A program made the position numbers and the translations under genes. DNA of 64,000 bases from positions 1 through 64,000 of the forward strand of contig NZ_JBMOUD010000007.1 of assembly GCF_049319665.1 (NCBI RefSeq), read 5' to 3'. Positions 43,351-52,824 of this stretch are shown here, one piece after another. Source of the stretch: JBMOUD01 sp049319665. GTDB lineage: Bacteria; Pseudomonadota; Gammaproteobacteria; Enterobacterales; Enterobacteriaceae. Below the pieces are notes generated by a model that did no database searches, had not been told where the DNA came from, and saw nothing but the letters and a program-made list of their open reading frames with translations. Numbering within the stretch: position 1 is the first letter of the stretch; each line of letters begins with the position of its first letter.

Positions 43351-44859
43351 TTACGCATTGTCGCCAAACCAACAGATATTACGTGCGGCCATGATTAATT
43401 CACCCGCATCCGTGTCACTAAGACCTTCAATATCTGCTAGATCGTCGACACCCTGCTCGGCAAGATCTTCCAGCGTACAGACACCACGTGCTGCTAGTTT
43501 GAATGCCATGCTACGTTCCAGACCTGCAAGGTTTAGCAGATCTTCAGCTGGCTTGTTGTCACCGAGACTTTCTTCCTGGGCCAATGCCAGGGTTGTGAGC
43601 GCTTCTTTCGCACGTTCGCGCAGTGCATCAACGGTGTCTTCATCCAGACCGTCAATTTCCAGCAGCTCTTTCACTGGCACATAAGCCAGTTCTTCTAACG
43701 TAGAGAAACCTTCTTCTACTAGTACCGTAGCGAAATCTTCGTCGATATCCAGGTATTTAGTGAAGGTATCAATTGCAGCGTGAGCCTCGGCTTGGTGTTT
43801 CGCCTGCAGGTCATCTGCGGTCATCACATTCAGTTCCCAACGATCGTCACCACGATGCTGTTTTAACAATTGGGAAGCTAAACGGACGTTCTGGCCATTA
43901 CGGCCAATCGCCTGAGCCAAGTTGCTGGCTTCAACTGCGATATCCATGGTGTATTTGTCTTCATCAACAACAATGGAAGCAACATCTGCTGGTGCCATTG
44001 CGTTAATAACGAACTGTGCCGGGTTATCATCCCACAGAATGATGTCAATACGCTCGCCGCCCAGCTCACTAGAAACAGCCTGAACACGTGCACCGCGCAT
44101 ACCCACGCAAGCACCAACCGGATCGATACGCTTGTCGTTGGTTTTCACTGCAATCTTAGCGCGTGAGCCCGGATCGCGAGCTGCGGCTTTGATTTCAATC
44201 AGCTCTTCGCCAATTTCTGGTACTTCGATACGGAACAGTTCAACCAACATCTCATTACGTGAGCGGCTGACGAACAGCTGAGCACCGCGTGCTTCCGGGC
44301 GTACTGCGTACAGCACACCACGAATACGGTCACCAGAACGGAAGTTTTCACGAGGCAGCATATCTTCACGCAGAATTACCGCTTCGGCGTTGCTTCCCAG
44401 ATCCAGGGCGATACTGTCACGGTTTACTTTTTTCACCACGCCAGTAACGATTTCGCCTTCTTGCTCGCGGAATTGATCCACAACCATTGCGCGCTCTGCT
44501 TCACGTACTTTCTGTACGATAACTTGCTTAGCGGTTTGGGTCGTAATACGGTCAAAGGTAACAGATTCGATCTGATCTTCGATGTATCCACCTAACTCAA
44601 TAGAAGGATCTTCGTATTGCGCTGCTTCGAGCGTGATTTCGCGAGTAGGTTGAGTCACTTCATCAACCGCTACCCAGCGACGGAAGGTGTCAAAGTCGCC
44701 GGTTTTACGGTCGATAGTGACTCTGACTTCAATTTCCTGCTCGTATTTTTTCTTGGTCGCCGTCGATAGTGCAGTTTCCAGCGCCTCAAAAATCTTCTCG
44801 CGTGGGAGGGATTTTTCATTAGAAACTGCTTCTACAACAGCCAGAATCTCTTTGTTCAT
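43351..44859 (-). CDS. nusA: Transcription termination/antitermination factor NusA
   Basis: RNA polymerase-binding elongation factor. 502 residues from MNKEILAVVEAVSNEK: an N-terminal polymerase-binding domain, S1 (residues about 135-200, GEIVTGVVKKVNRDSIALDL), two KH domains (VGACVGMRGARVQ and AIGRNGQNVRLA), and two acidic C-terminal repeats. The frame extends to 44877, but ATG 44859 fits the family. Confidence 0.97.
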   Translation of the reverse strand: MNKEILAVVEAVSNEKSLPREKIFEALETALSTATKKKYEQEIEVRVTIDRKTGDFDTFRRWVAVDEVTQPTREITLEAAQYEDPSIELGGYIEDQIESVTFDRITTQTAKQVIVQKVREAERAMVVDQFREQEGEIVTGVVKKVNRDSIALDLGSNAEAVILREDMLPRENFRSGDRIRGVLYAVRPEARGAQLFVSRSRNEMLVELFRIEVPEIGEELIEIKAAARDPGSRAKIAVKTNDKRIDPVGACVGMRGARVQAVSSELGGERIDIILWDDNPAQFVINAMAPADVASIVVDEDKYTMDIAVEASNLAQAIGRNGQNVRLASQLLKQHRGDDRWELNVMTADDLQAKHQAEAHAAIDTFTKYLDIDEDFATVLVEEGFSTLEELAYVPVKELLEIDGLDEDTVDALRERAKEALTTLALAQEESLGDNKPAEDLLNLAGLERSMAFKLAARGVCTLEDLAEQGVDDLADIEGLSDTDAGELIMAARNICWFGDNA

Positions 44860-44880
44860 CCTAGTTGCCTCGTCCAAACT

Positions 44881-45333
44881 TTAAAAGTGGGGTACCAGGT
44901 TCGCCTTCTGGATGTTGCTCAGTGCGAACACTTCATCTTTCCCATCCACAGTAACCGTGATCATTTCGCCTTCGACAGCTTTGATTATTCCCTGCCATTT
45001 ACGACGGTTTTGCATTGCCATACGTAAAACCACGCTGACTTCGTCACCGATGAAACGTTGGTAATGTTCCGCAGTGAACATTGGACGATCAAGGCCAGGG
45101 GAGGATACTTCCAGGTTATAAGCAACAGTGATTGGATCTTCTACTTCCAGTATGGCGCTAACCTGGTGGCTGACATCAGCACAATCATCAACGTTGATCC
45201 CTTCGTCACTATCAATATAGATGCGTAACGTCGATTGACGAGCTCGAATGAACTCGATGCCGACCAGTTCAAAGCCTAGTGCTTCAACCGGTGATGAAAT
45301 CATCTCTGTTAATTTTTGTTCTAATGTGGACAA
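44881..45333 (-). CDS. rimP: Ribosome maturation factor RimP
   Basis: 30S assembly factor. From TTG 45333 the product is 150 residues, exactly the E. coli length, starting (M)STLEQKLTEMISSPVEALGF. GTG and TTG codons at 45339 and 45345 are alternative starts in the same frame; all have G-rich sequence before them. First protein gene of the metY-rimP-nusA-infB operon. A hairpin with a seven-T tract lies just upstream. Confidence 0.93.
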   Translation of the reverse strand: MSTLEQKLTEMISSPVEALGFELVGIEFIRARQSTLRIYIDSDEGINVDDCADVSHQVSAILEVEDPITVAYNLEVSSPGLDRPMFTAEHYQRFIGDEVSVVLRMAMQNRRKWQGIIKAVEGEMITVTVDGKDEVFALSNIQKANLVPHF

Positions 45334-45351
45334 GCCCACCCCCAAGAAGAC

Positions 45352-45374
45352 ATAAAAAAAGGGCTTAATAGCCC
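45352..45374 (-). terminator. Terminator-like hairpin in rimP leader
   Basis: GGGCT/AGCCC with a 4-nt loop, followed on the minus strand by TTTTTTT, ends about 20 nt before the rimP start. It is the second terminator-like structure between metY and rimP and may attenuate the operon. Confidence 0.65.
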
Positions 45375-45395
45375 AGTGATATTGTTGCCAAATAA

Positions 45396-45420
45396 CAAAA
45401 AACCCCGATAAATCGGGGCT
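45396..45420 (-). terminator. metY terminator
   Basis: CCCCGAT/ATCGGGG with a 2-nt gap in the loop, followed on the minus strand by TTTTTT. It follows tRNA-fMet by about 130 nt. Confidence 0.85.
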
Positions 45421-45551
45421 TTATGCAACTGGACCCTGTTCGCCGCATTGCGGCTTCGGTACGACTTTCTAAAAGAATTCTTTTCAAATGAATACTAAGA
45501 AGCACTGAGGAGACACTAAAAGTATATTTGAAAACAAATACTTGAGGAAAG

Positions 45552-45628
<77 letters not shown>

Positions 45629-45704
45629 TCCGAAACGTGACAGCTACTTAATTGCCACGACATACTACGCCGATAACTGCATAAAAGCAAATTATCAAAA
45701 TGAT

Positions 45705-45791
45705 TGGTACCGAGGACGGGACTTGAACCCGTAAGCCCATTCGGGCACTACCACCTCAAGGTAGCGTGTCTACCAATTCCACCACCTCGGC
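45705..45791 (-). tRNA. leuU: tRNA-Leu (GAG)
   Basis: 87 nt with encoded CCA, beginning GCCGAGGTGGTGGAATTGG. Anticodon GAG in CTACCTTGAGGTGGTAG, and a long variable arm as expected of tRNA-Leu. It lies between secG and metY, the leuU position of E. coli. Confidence 0.97.
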
Positions 45792-45903
45792 ACTCTTTTT
45801 TTCGCAACTGCCGATACTGTCCGAGTACAAGCAATTGTTTGAAAACTTTTTACTACTCAATCTTACTGCAACTTCTTAACGCTTAAGTATCAAGGACAAC
45901 AGA

Positions 45904-46248
45904 TTACTTAGGAATATCACTGTTAGGCGCGGCTGGCGCTGCCGGTGCAGTTGTTGCCTGCTCAGTTTTAGCTGGCTGACCTAAACCCAAGTTATCCCAC
46001 TCGCTGCCTTTTTGGCTTTTATTGGTGCTCATGTTCCCCAAAATCAAACTAATGACGAAGAACAGCGCCGCCAAGATAGCCGTCATGCGGGTCATAAAGT
46101 TACCGGAACCGCTCGAACCGAACAATGTGCCTGATGCACCTGCTCCGAAAGAGGCTCCCATATCTGCACCTTTACCTTGTTGCAACATAACCAGAGCTAC
46201 AAGCCCGATTGCCACAATAAGGAAAATTACCAGAAGAGCATCGTACAT
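45904..46248 (-). CDS. secG: Protein translocase subunit SecG
   Basis: Small inner-membrane subunit of SecYEG. 114 residues with two membrane helices (LVIFLIVAIGLVALVMLQ and MTAILAALFFVISLILG) separated by a Gly-rich loop, and a Pro/Ala tail. Upstream of leuU, after glmM. Confidence 0.96.
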   Translation of the reverse strand: MYDALLVIFLIVAIGLVALVMLQQGKGADMGASFGAGASGTLFGSSGSGNFMTRMTAILAALFFVISLILGNMSTNKSQKGSEWDNLGLGQPAKTEQATTAPAAPAAPNSDIPK

Positions 46249-46500
46249 AGTTGTACCTGTATCCTTGCGGTTTTACCGCGCGCTAATCGCTTCTCACCAA
46301 TTTAGTAGTTCTTCAACGACCTACTGAAGCGGGTCTGAATACTAACCAAAGCCGTATAACCACGCAAGGGCAATTTTAACTCGGCAGCGCGTTTGCAGAA
46401 AAAATCGTCAACTTGAGCAGGTTAACCGCATTAATATCATACAAAGGGGATATTCTTGGCGATTAACCCGCAATCTTTTAGCCGATTTTTACTGGGGAAA

Positions 46501-47838
46501 TCACTTAGCTGCTTTTACTGCATCGGCAATACGATTAGCCAGAGTTTCAACCAATGTTGCTTCTTCGCCTTCAACCATAACGCGAATCAGAGGTTCAGTT
46601 CCTGATTTGCGTAACAACACTCGACCGCGACCCGCCAACTGTTTTTCCACATCAGCAGTCACTTGCTTCACTTCCTCGGTATCCAGCGGATCATGTTCGC
46701 CAGTAAAACGTACATTAACCAGAATCTGTGGGAACAATTTCATGCCACTGCACAAATCATGTAAGCTCATGCTATTACGAACCATCGCAGTGAGCACTTG
46801 CAAACTAGCTACAATGCCGTCACCAGTGGTGGTTTTGTCTAGCAAAATGACATGCCCAGAGTTTTCCGCACCGATACGCCAGCCTTTTTCGTTCAGCGTT
46901 TCTAGCACATAACGGTCACCGACTTTGGCACGAGCAAAGGGGATCCCCAGCTGTTTTAATGCCAACTCAAGCCCCATGTTACTCATCAAGGTTCCAACTA
47001 CACCACCGCGCAGTTGCCCCTGACGTAGCCCTTCGCGAGCGATAATATATAAAATCTGATCGCCATCGACTTTGTTGCCTTCATGGTCAACCATAATAAT
47101 TCGGTCGCCATCACCATCGTATGCAAGGCCAATGTCTGCTTTTTCTGCCAAAACCCGCTGTTGCAACTGACGAACATCGGTCGCACCGCAGGCTTCATTG
47201 ATGTTCATACCATCTGGAGAACAACCAATAGCGATAACTTTAGCGCCGAGTTCACGCATTACACTTGGTGCAATGTGGTAAGTCGCACCGTTTGCACAGT
47301 CAACAACGATTTTTAAGCCGCTTAAACTCAATTCACTCGGGAATGAACCTTTGCAAAATTCGATATAACGACCCGCGGCATCGACAATACGACTGGCTTT
47401 ACCAAGTTCAGCAGATTCGACACAAGTGAGCGGTTTTTCCATCTCAGCTTCAATCGCTTCTTCAACGCTATCCGGCAATTTGGTGCCATCGATAGAAAAG
47501 AACTTGATACCGTTATCGTAATAAGGGTTATGCGACGCAGAAATAACAATACCCGCCTCAGCGCGGAAGGTTCTGGTCAGGTACGCAACAGCAGGTGTTG
47601 GCATCGGGCCGGTAAATGATGCAGACAAACCTGCCGCGGCTAATCCAGCCTCTAAGGCAGACTCGAGCATATACCCGGAAATACGCGTATCTTTACCAAT
47701 AATAACTTTGCGGGAACCATGACGGGCCAATACCTTGCCAGCAGCCCAACCGAGCTTTAAAACAAACTCAGGTGTAATAGGGTTATCACCCACCTTTCCA
47801 CGAATACCATCTGTACCAAAATATTTACGGCTACTCAT
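46501..47838 (-). CDS. glmM: Phosphoglucosamine mutase GlmM
   Basis: Converts glucosamine-6-phosphate to glucosamine-1-phosphate for peptidoglycan and LPS. 445 residues, the E. coli length. Phosphoserine S102 in VISASHNPYYDNG, the metal-binding loop DGDGDRI and the substrate loop GAENSGH are present. It follows folP by 9 nt in one operon. Confidence 0.97.
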   Translation of the reverse strand: MSSRKYFGTDGIRGKVGDNPITPEFVLKLGWAAGKVLARHGSRKVIIGKDTRISGYMLESALEAGLAAAGLSASFTGPMPTPAVAYLTRTFRAEAGIVISASHNPYYDNGIKFFSIDGTKLPDSVEEAIEAEMEKPLTCVESAELGKASRIVDAAGRYIEFCKGSFPSELSLSGLKIVVDCANGATYHIAPSVMRELGAKVIAIGCSPDGMNINEACGATDVRQLQQRVLAEKADIGLAYDGDGDRIIMVDHEGNKVDGDQILYIIAREGLRQGQLRGGVVGTLMSNMGLELALKQLGIPFARAKVGDRYVLETLNEKGWRIGAENSGHVILLDKTTTGDGIVASLQVLTAMVRNSMSLHDLCSGMKLFPQILVNVRFTGEHDPLDTEEVKQVTADVEKQLAGRGRVLLRKSGTEPLIRVMVEGEEATLVETLANRIADAVKAAK

Positions 47839-47847
47839 AAATTTTCT

Positions 47848-48681
47848 TTATCCCTTCGCTGAAAGTGTGGCTTCGACAATACGCATCGCTTCGACGGTTT
47901 CTTTGACATCATGTACCCGAATTATTTGTGCGCCTTGCATCGCCGCAATGACCGCACAGGCAATACTACCGGTAACCCGCTTATCAGGTGAAACATGTAA
48001 AAGTTGCCCTATCATAGACTTTCGAGACATCCCGACCAAGAGTGGCAACCCAAAATGGTGAAATTCGGCTAATCTGGCTAAAAGTTGATAGTTATGGTCT
48101 AGATTTTTACCAAAGCCAAAACCGGGATCGAGCAGTAATTTTTCTTGTTTGATACCGGCGCTAGCACAGCGCGCAATCTGCTCAGTAAAGTAATGATTAA
48201 TCTCACCAATCAAGTCTTGATATTGCGGCGCATGTTGCATAGTTTTGGGCTGACCTTGCATATGCATTAAACACACAGGCAGTGAAGTTTCAGCGGCAGC
48301 AGCCAATGCACCAGGCTCTGATAATGAACGAATATCATTGATCATGTGCGCACCCGCCTGCGCTGATGCGGTGATCACAGAGGCTTTCGACGTATCCACC
48401 GAAATCCAAACGTCAAAACGCTGGGCGATAGCTTCCACGACAGGAATAACCCGCGATAACTCTTCCTCATCACTGACTTCTGCGGCACCGGGGCGGGTTG
48501 ATTCACCACCGATATCCAATAAAGTAGCCCCGGCATCAATCATTGCGTGTGCATGATGCAGAGCCTGATCTAAGCGGTTATGTCTTCCACCGTCCGAAAA
48601 AGAGTCAGGCGTGACATTAAGGATCCCCATAACCTGCGGGAAACGCAGATCAAGCACAGACCCTCTGGCAGTAAGTATCAT
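47848..48681 (-). CDS. folP: Dihydropteroate synthase FolP
   Basis: Joins p-aminobenzoate to the pterin in folate synthesis; the sulfonamide target. 277 residues with the family motifs MGILNVTPDSFSDGG and LLDIGGESTRPGA at the N terminus and GMSRKSMIG later. Follows ftsH but is separated from it by an intrinsic terminator. Confidence 0.96.
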   Translation of the reverse strand: MILTARGSVLDLRFPQVMGILNVTPDSFSDGGRHNRLDQALHHAHAMIDAGATLLDIGGESTRPGAAEVSDEEELSRVIPVVEAIAQRFDVWISVDTSKASVITASAQAGAHMINDIRSLSEPGALAAAAETSLPVCLMHMQGQPKTMQHAPQYQDLIGEINHYFTEQIARCASAGIKQEKLLLDPGFGFGKNLDHNYQLLARLAEFHHFGLPLLVGMSRKSMIGQLLHVSPDKRVTGSIACAVIAAMQGAQIIRVHDVKETVEAMRIVEATLSAKG

Positions 48682-48728
48682 AGTGGTGATATTCCTTTTC
48701 GCGTGCAGGCTAGCCTAATTTAAATAAG

Positions 48729-48756
48729 AAAAAACCCCAGGCAAGCCTGGGGTTTT
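48729..48756 (-). terminator. ftsH terminator upstream of folP
   Basis: AAAACCCCAGGC/GCCTGGGGTTTT with an AA loop; on the minus strand the stem is followed by a run of Ts. It lies in the 145-nt gap between ftsH and folP and may allow partial readthrough to folP. Confidence 0.9.
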
Positions 48757-48826
48757 GAGTGTAATCATCGTAAATCTTTTTTTCCAACCAACTGCAATCT
48801 TATATCAGCAATAAATCGCTGAGATA

Positions 48827-50776
48827 TTAGTTGCTGCTGAAGGTTTCACGCATCGTATTACCTGGATTAGGTGTACGAGGCTCATCAACTGGGGTTGGCG
48901 CTTTAGGTGCGGCACCACCGTCGTTAGAACCATTGCTGCCTTTAGAGCTAGCCTTTGCGTCATCCCAGCCAGCTGGCGGGCGAACTTCAGTACGATTCAT
49001 CAGGTCATCAATTTGTGGCGCATCGATGGTTTCATATTTCATCAGTGCATCTTTCATTGAATGCAAGATATCCATATTTTCCATCAGCAATGTACGAGCA
49101 CGCTTGTAGTTCTGCTCAACCAGAGATTTGATCTCCTGATCGATAATGCGCGCCGTTTCATCAGACATATGCTTAGCTTTTGCCACTGAGCGGCCTAAGA
49201 AGACTTCACCTTCTTCTTCTGCATACAGTAACGGACCTAACTTCTCAGAGAAGCCCCATTGGGTAACCATGTTACGCGCAATAGAAGTCGCTACTTTGAT
49301 GTCATTTGATGCACCGGTAGAAACTTTTTCTACACCGTAGATAATCTCTTCAGCCAGACGACCGCCATATAACGTGGAGATCTGACTTTCAAGTTTCTGA
49401 CGGCTGGCACTGATAGCATCACCTTCCGGCAGGAAGAACGTCACACCTAATGCACGACCACGCGGAATAATTGTGACCTTATGCACCGGGTCATGCTCAG
49501 GAACCAGACGACCAATAATAGCGTGGCCTGCTTCGTGATATGCGGTGGACTCTTTCTGCTCTTCGGTCATCACCATGGAACGGCGTTCCGCACCCATCAT
49601 GATTTTGTCTTTAGCTTTTTCGAACTCAACCATCGATACGACACGCTTATTACCGCGCGCTGAGAACAAGGCTGCTTCGTTAACTAAGTTAGCTAAATCA
49701 GCACCAGAGAAACCTGGTGTACCACGAGCGATAACAGATGGTTCAACGTCTGGCGCCAATGGCACACGACGCATATGAACTTTTAAGATCTGCTCACGGC
49801 CACGAACGTCTGGCAAACCAACCACAACCTGACGGTCGAAACGACCTGGACGCAGCAACGCTGGGTCAAGAACGTCCGGGCGGTTAGTTGCAGCAATAAC
49901 GATAATGCCTTCGTTACCTTCAAAGCCATCCATCTCAACCAGCATCTGGTTCAGCGTTTGCTCGCGTTCGTCGTGACCACCGCCTAAACCAGCACCACGT
50001 TGACGACCTACTGCATCGATCTCATCGATAAAGATGATGCAAGGTGCAGCTTTTTTCGCCTGTTCAAACATGTCACGTACGCGGGATGCACCCACGCCAA
50101 CGAACATTTCTACGAAGTCAGAACCTGAAATCGTAAAGAATGGCACTTTAGCTTCACCCGCAATGGCTTTCGCCAGCAAGGTCTTACCGGTACCCGGAGG
50201 ACCGACCATCAAAACGCCTTTAGGAATTTTACCGCCAAGTTTCTGGAAACGGCTTGGTTCGCGAAGGTAATCTACCAGCTCGCTTACCTCTTCCTTGGCT
50301 TCATCACAGCCAGCAACGTCGGCAAAAGTGGTCTTGATTTGATCTTCCGTCAACATACGAGCTTTGCTTTTGCCGAAGGACATCGCGCCCTTACCGCCTC
50401 CGCCCTGCATTTGTCGCATAAAGAAGATCCAGACCCCAATTAGCAACAGCATCGGGAACCAAGAAATAAAGATAGATGCCAGCAAGCTCGGCTCTTCAGG
50501 CGGCTCACCAACAACTTTGACATTCTTCGTCAACAAGGTATCCAGCAATTTAGGATCGTTGACAGGGATATAAGTCGTGTATTTGTTGCTATCTTTTTTG
50601 GTAACAACAATCTCACGCCCGTTGATACGTGCTTCACGAATCTGGTCTTGGGTCAATTCGGACATGAAGGTAGAATAATCTACCCTACGGCCATTAGACT
50701 CGCTGGGCCCAAAGCTCTGGAATACAGACATCAATACAACTGCGATGACTAACCAGAGAATCAGGTTCTTCGCCAT
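48827..50776 (-). CDS. ftsH: ATP-dependent zinc metalloprotease FtsH
   Basis: Membrane-anchored AAA+ protease for quality control and LpxC turnover. 649 residues from MAKNLILWLVIAVVL: two N-terminal membrane helices, Walker A GPPGTGKT, Walker B IIFIDEIDA, the second region of homology, and zinc site HEAGH. A TTG three codons upstream (50785) has the better ribosome-binding site (GAGG at 8 nt), so a 652-residue form is possible. Follows rlmE. Confidence 0.97.
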   Translation of the reverse strand: MAKNLILWLVIAVVLMSVFQSFGPSESNGRRVDYSTFMSELTQDQIREARINGREIVVTKKDSNKYTTYIPVNDPKLLDTLLTKNVKVVGEPPEEPSLLASIFISWFPMLLLIGVWIFFMRQMQGGGGKGAMSFGKSKARMLTEDQIKTTFADVAGCDEAKEEVSELVDYLREPSRFQKLGGKIPKGVLMVGPPGTGKTLLAKAIAGEAKVPFFTISGSDFVEMFVGVGASRVRDMFEQAKKAAPCIIFIDEIDAVGRQRGAGLGGGHDEREQTLNQMLVEMDGFEGNEGIIVIAATNRPDVLDPALLRPGRFDRQVVVGLPDVRGREQILKVHMRRVPLAPDVEPSVIARGTPGFSGADLANLVNEAALFSARGNKRVVSMVEFEKAKDKIMMGAERRSMVMTEEQKESTAYHEAGHAIIGRLVPEHDPVHKVTIIPRGRALGVTFFLPEGDAISASRQKLESQISTLYGGRLAEEIIYGVEKVSTGASNDIKVATSIARNMVTQWGFSEKLGPLLYAEEEGEVFLGRSVAKAKHMSDETARIIDQEIKSLVEQNYKRARTLLMENMDILHSMKDALMKYETIDAPQIDDLMNRTEVRPPAGWDDAKASSKGSNGSNDGGAAPKAPTPVDEPRTPNPGNTMRETFSSN

Positions 50777-50832
50777 GTCACTCAAGGGATTAACCTCATA
50801 TTACAACTGTGTTAACAAACAGCGTTAGGGTA

Positions 50833-51462
50833 TTACAGTTTCAGCCCTGTCGCTACGATGTACACTTCTCGCGAACGTGCTCGGGAAGCGTCTGGCTTAC
50901 GAATCTTCACCTTCGTAAACAGGGAGCGAATTTCCCGTAGGTATTCATCAAAGCCATCTCCCTGGAACACCTTCACCAGGAAACTTCCGCCTGGTGCCAG
51001 TACATCTCGGCACATATCCAGCGCTAACTCTACTAGATACATCGATTTTGGAATATCGACGGCCGGAGTACCACTCATATTCGGGGCCATATCGGACATG
51101 ACCACCTGAACTTTATTTTCTCCCACTCTGTCCAACAAAGCTTTGAGAACTAATTCATCACGAAAATCGCCTTGGAGGAAGTCGACTCCAACGATTGGAT
51201 CCATAGGTAAAAGATCCAACGCGATTATACGCCCTTTAGAACCAATTTGAGTTGCCACATATTGCGACCACCCGCCTGGCGCTGCACCTAAATCTACAAT
51301 CGTCATTCCTGGTTTGAACAGCTTATCAGCTTGCTGGATCTCATCCAGTTTAAACCAGGCACGCGAACGCAGCCCTTTTTTCTGTGCTTGTAACACATAT
51401 TTATCGCTAAAGTGTTCCTGCAACCAACGACTGGAACTTGCAGAACGCTTTTTATTAGACAT
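50833..51462 (-). CDS. rlmE: 23S rRNA 2'-O-methyltransferase RlmE (RrmJ/FtsJ)
   Basis: Methylates U2552 in the ribosomal A-loop. 209 residues, E. coli length. SAM motif VDLGAAPGGWSQY, and the catalytic K-D-K-E set fits with K in RSRAWFKLDEI and D in VVMSDMAPN. Divergent from yhbY, upstream of ftsH. Confidence 0.96.
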   Translation of the reverse strand: MSNKKRSASSSRWLQEHFSDKYVLQAQKKGLRSRAWFKLDEIQQADKLFKPGMTIVDLGAAPGGWSQYVATQIGSKGRIIALDLLPMDPIVGVDFLQGDFRDELVLKALLDRVGENKVQVVMSDMAPNMSGTPAVDIPKSMYLVELALDMCRDVLAPGGSFLVKVFQGDGFDEYLREIRSLFTKVKIRKPDASRARSREVYIVATGLKL

Positions 51463-51643
51463 TATTTATTAACCATATTAATTGCAACTAACCTGAGTTA
51501 GGGCCTGCATAACAAGCTCTTAGCTCCATTACGTCTATGGTTAAGTCAGTCTTGACACCTTTTCGATACAGTCCGAGTTGGTGATAAAGGAGAGATGGCG
51601 GTAGAATGTCCCGTTTTCAATCCCAACTTAAGCAAAAAAGACG

Positions 51644-51940
51644 ATGAATCTTAACAATAAACAAAAACAGTACCTGAAAGGCTTGGCACATCCATTAAAA
51701 CCGGTTGTTATGCTGGGTAATAACGGCCTTACCGAGGGTGTGCTTGCTGAAATCGAACAGGCACTGCAACATCATGAGCTCATCAAAGTGAAAATCGCTG
51801 CTGAAGAGCGTGAAACCAAGACCTTGATTGTAGAAGCAATTATTCGTGAAACCAAGGCGAACAATGTGCAAGTGATCGGCAATATGCTGGTACTTTATCG
51901 CCCTTCGACCGAAGACCGCAAAATTATCTTACCTCGTTAA
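51644..51940 (+). CDS. yhbY: CRM-domain RNA-binding protein YhbY
   Basis: 98-residue protein made of one CRS1-YhbY domain, with the GxxG loop in VVMLGNNGLTEGV. It binds pre-50S ribosomal particles in E. coli. Divergent from rlmE; a bidirectional terminator separates it from greA. Confidence 0.94.
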   Translation: MNLNNKQKQYLKGLAHPLKPVVMLGNNGLTEGVLAEIEQALQHHELIKVKIAAEERETKTLIVEAIIRETKANNVQVIGNMLVLYRPSTEDRKIILPR

Positions 51941-52000
51941 GTGTATTGAGTTTAACGAAAAGCGCTTTGCTTCTCATCTACATACACTCAACAAGTTGAT

Positions 52001-52027
52001 AAAAAAAGGCCGCCAGCGGCCTTTTTT
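52001..52027. terminator. Bidirectional terminator, yhbY/greA
   Basis: GGCCGC/GCGGCC with a CA loop, A-run on the left and T-run on the right. Confidence 0.93.
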
Positions 52028-52066
52028 ATTGCTTAAATTTGGGGTTGTGGGCCAATGTAAAGAATA

Positions 52067-52543
52067 TTAAAGATATTCAACCTTCAACACTTCGTACTCA
52101 ACATCGCCACCTGGCGTACGAATAACAACCACATCATCCTGCTCTTTACCGATCAATCCACGCGCTATCGGTGAGTTTACAGAAATCAGATTTTGCTTAA
52201 AATCAGCTTCATCATCGCCAACAATGCGATAAGTTTGCTGCTCTTCAGTATCCAAATTCATTACCGTTACGGTCGCACCAAAGATAACTCGCCCGGTCTG
52301 AGGCATCTTCTGGATATCGATAACCTGAGCATTTGATAGCTTAGCTTCGATTTCCTGGATACGCCCTTCACAAAAACCCTGCTGTTCGCGGGCAGCGTGA
52401 TATTCGGCGTTCTCTTTTAAATCGCCATGCTCTCGTGCAGTAGCGATATCAGCAATAATTTTCGGGCGACGAACGCTTTTCAGGTGATCAAGCTCTTCAC
52501 GTAATCTTTCAGCGCCACGCAATGTCATCGGAATCGGTTTCAT
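52067..52543 (-). CDS. greA: Transcription elongation factor GreA
   Basis: Rescues backtracked RNA polymerase by stimulating transcript cleavage. 158 residues as in E. coli, with a coiled-coil N-terminal domain whose tip holds the acidic pair in REHGDLKENAEYHAAREQQG and a FKBP-like C-terminal domain. A leader with a terminator structure precedes it. Confidence 0.97.
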   Translation of the reverse strand: MKPIPMTLRGAERLREELDHLKSVRRPKIIADIATAREHGDLKENAEYHAAREQQGFCEGRIQEIEAKLSNAQVIDIQKMPQTGRVIFGATVTVMNLDTEEQQTYRIVGDDEADFKQNLISVNSPIARGLIGKEQDDVVVIRTPGGDVEYEVLKVEYL

Positions 52544-52645
52544 ATATTCACTACCTCTAGCTTTGTCCTTTCGGTAAACATCGTCCTGATTGAATCAGGC
52601 ACAAGTCCATCCCGTTGGTTTGAGCGACTTTCTCTGACGATAAAC

Positions 52646-52700
52646 AAAAAAAACCTAACCCGGAGACTCGCTCCAAGTCAGGATTGGTTTTTCATTTTGA
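52646..52700 (-). ncRNA. GraL-like terminated leader RNA of greA
   Basis: On the minus strand an imperfect stem (AACC...GGTT, with inner GGAG/CTCC) at 52652-52689 is followed by eight Ts at 52646-52653. This is about 105 nt before greA. In E. coli most greA transcripts stop at such a leader terminator, giving the small RNA GraL. Its 5' end is not defined here. A T5 run on the other side makes the hairpin partly bidirectional. Confidence 0.55.
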
Positions 52701-52824
52701 AACGTATTTTAACGTAGAGTTCCATTAGGATCATCGTTTACTTTCACCCACGTTGCACCCTCCTTCGAGGCATCGTAGTATGAAGCACTTTATTCAGCCG
52801 TTACCCAGGGCCTTTAGCAAAATA

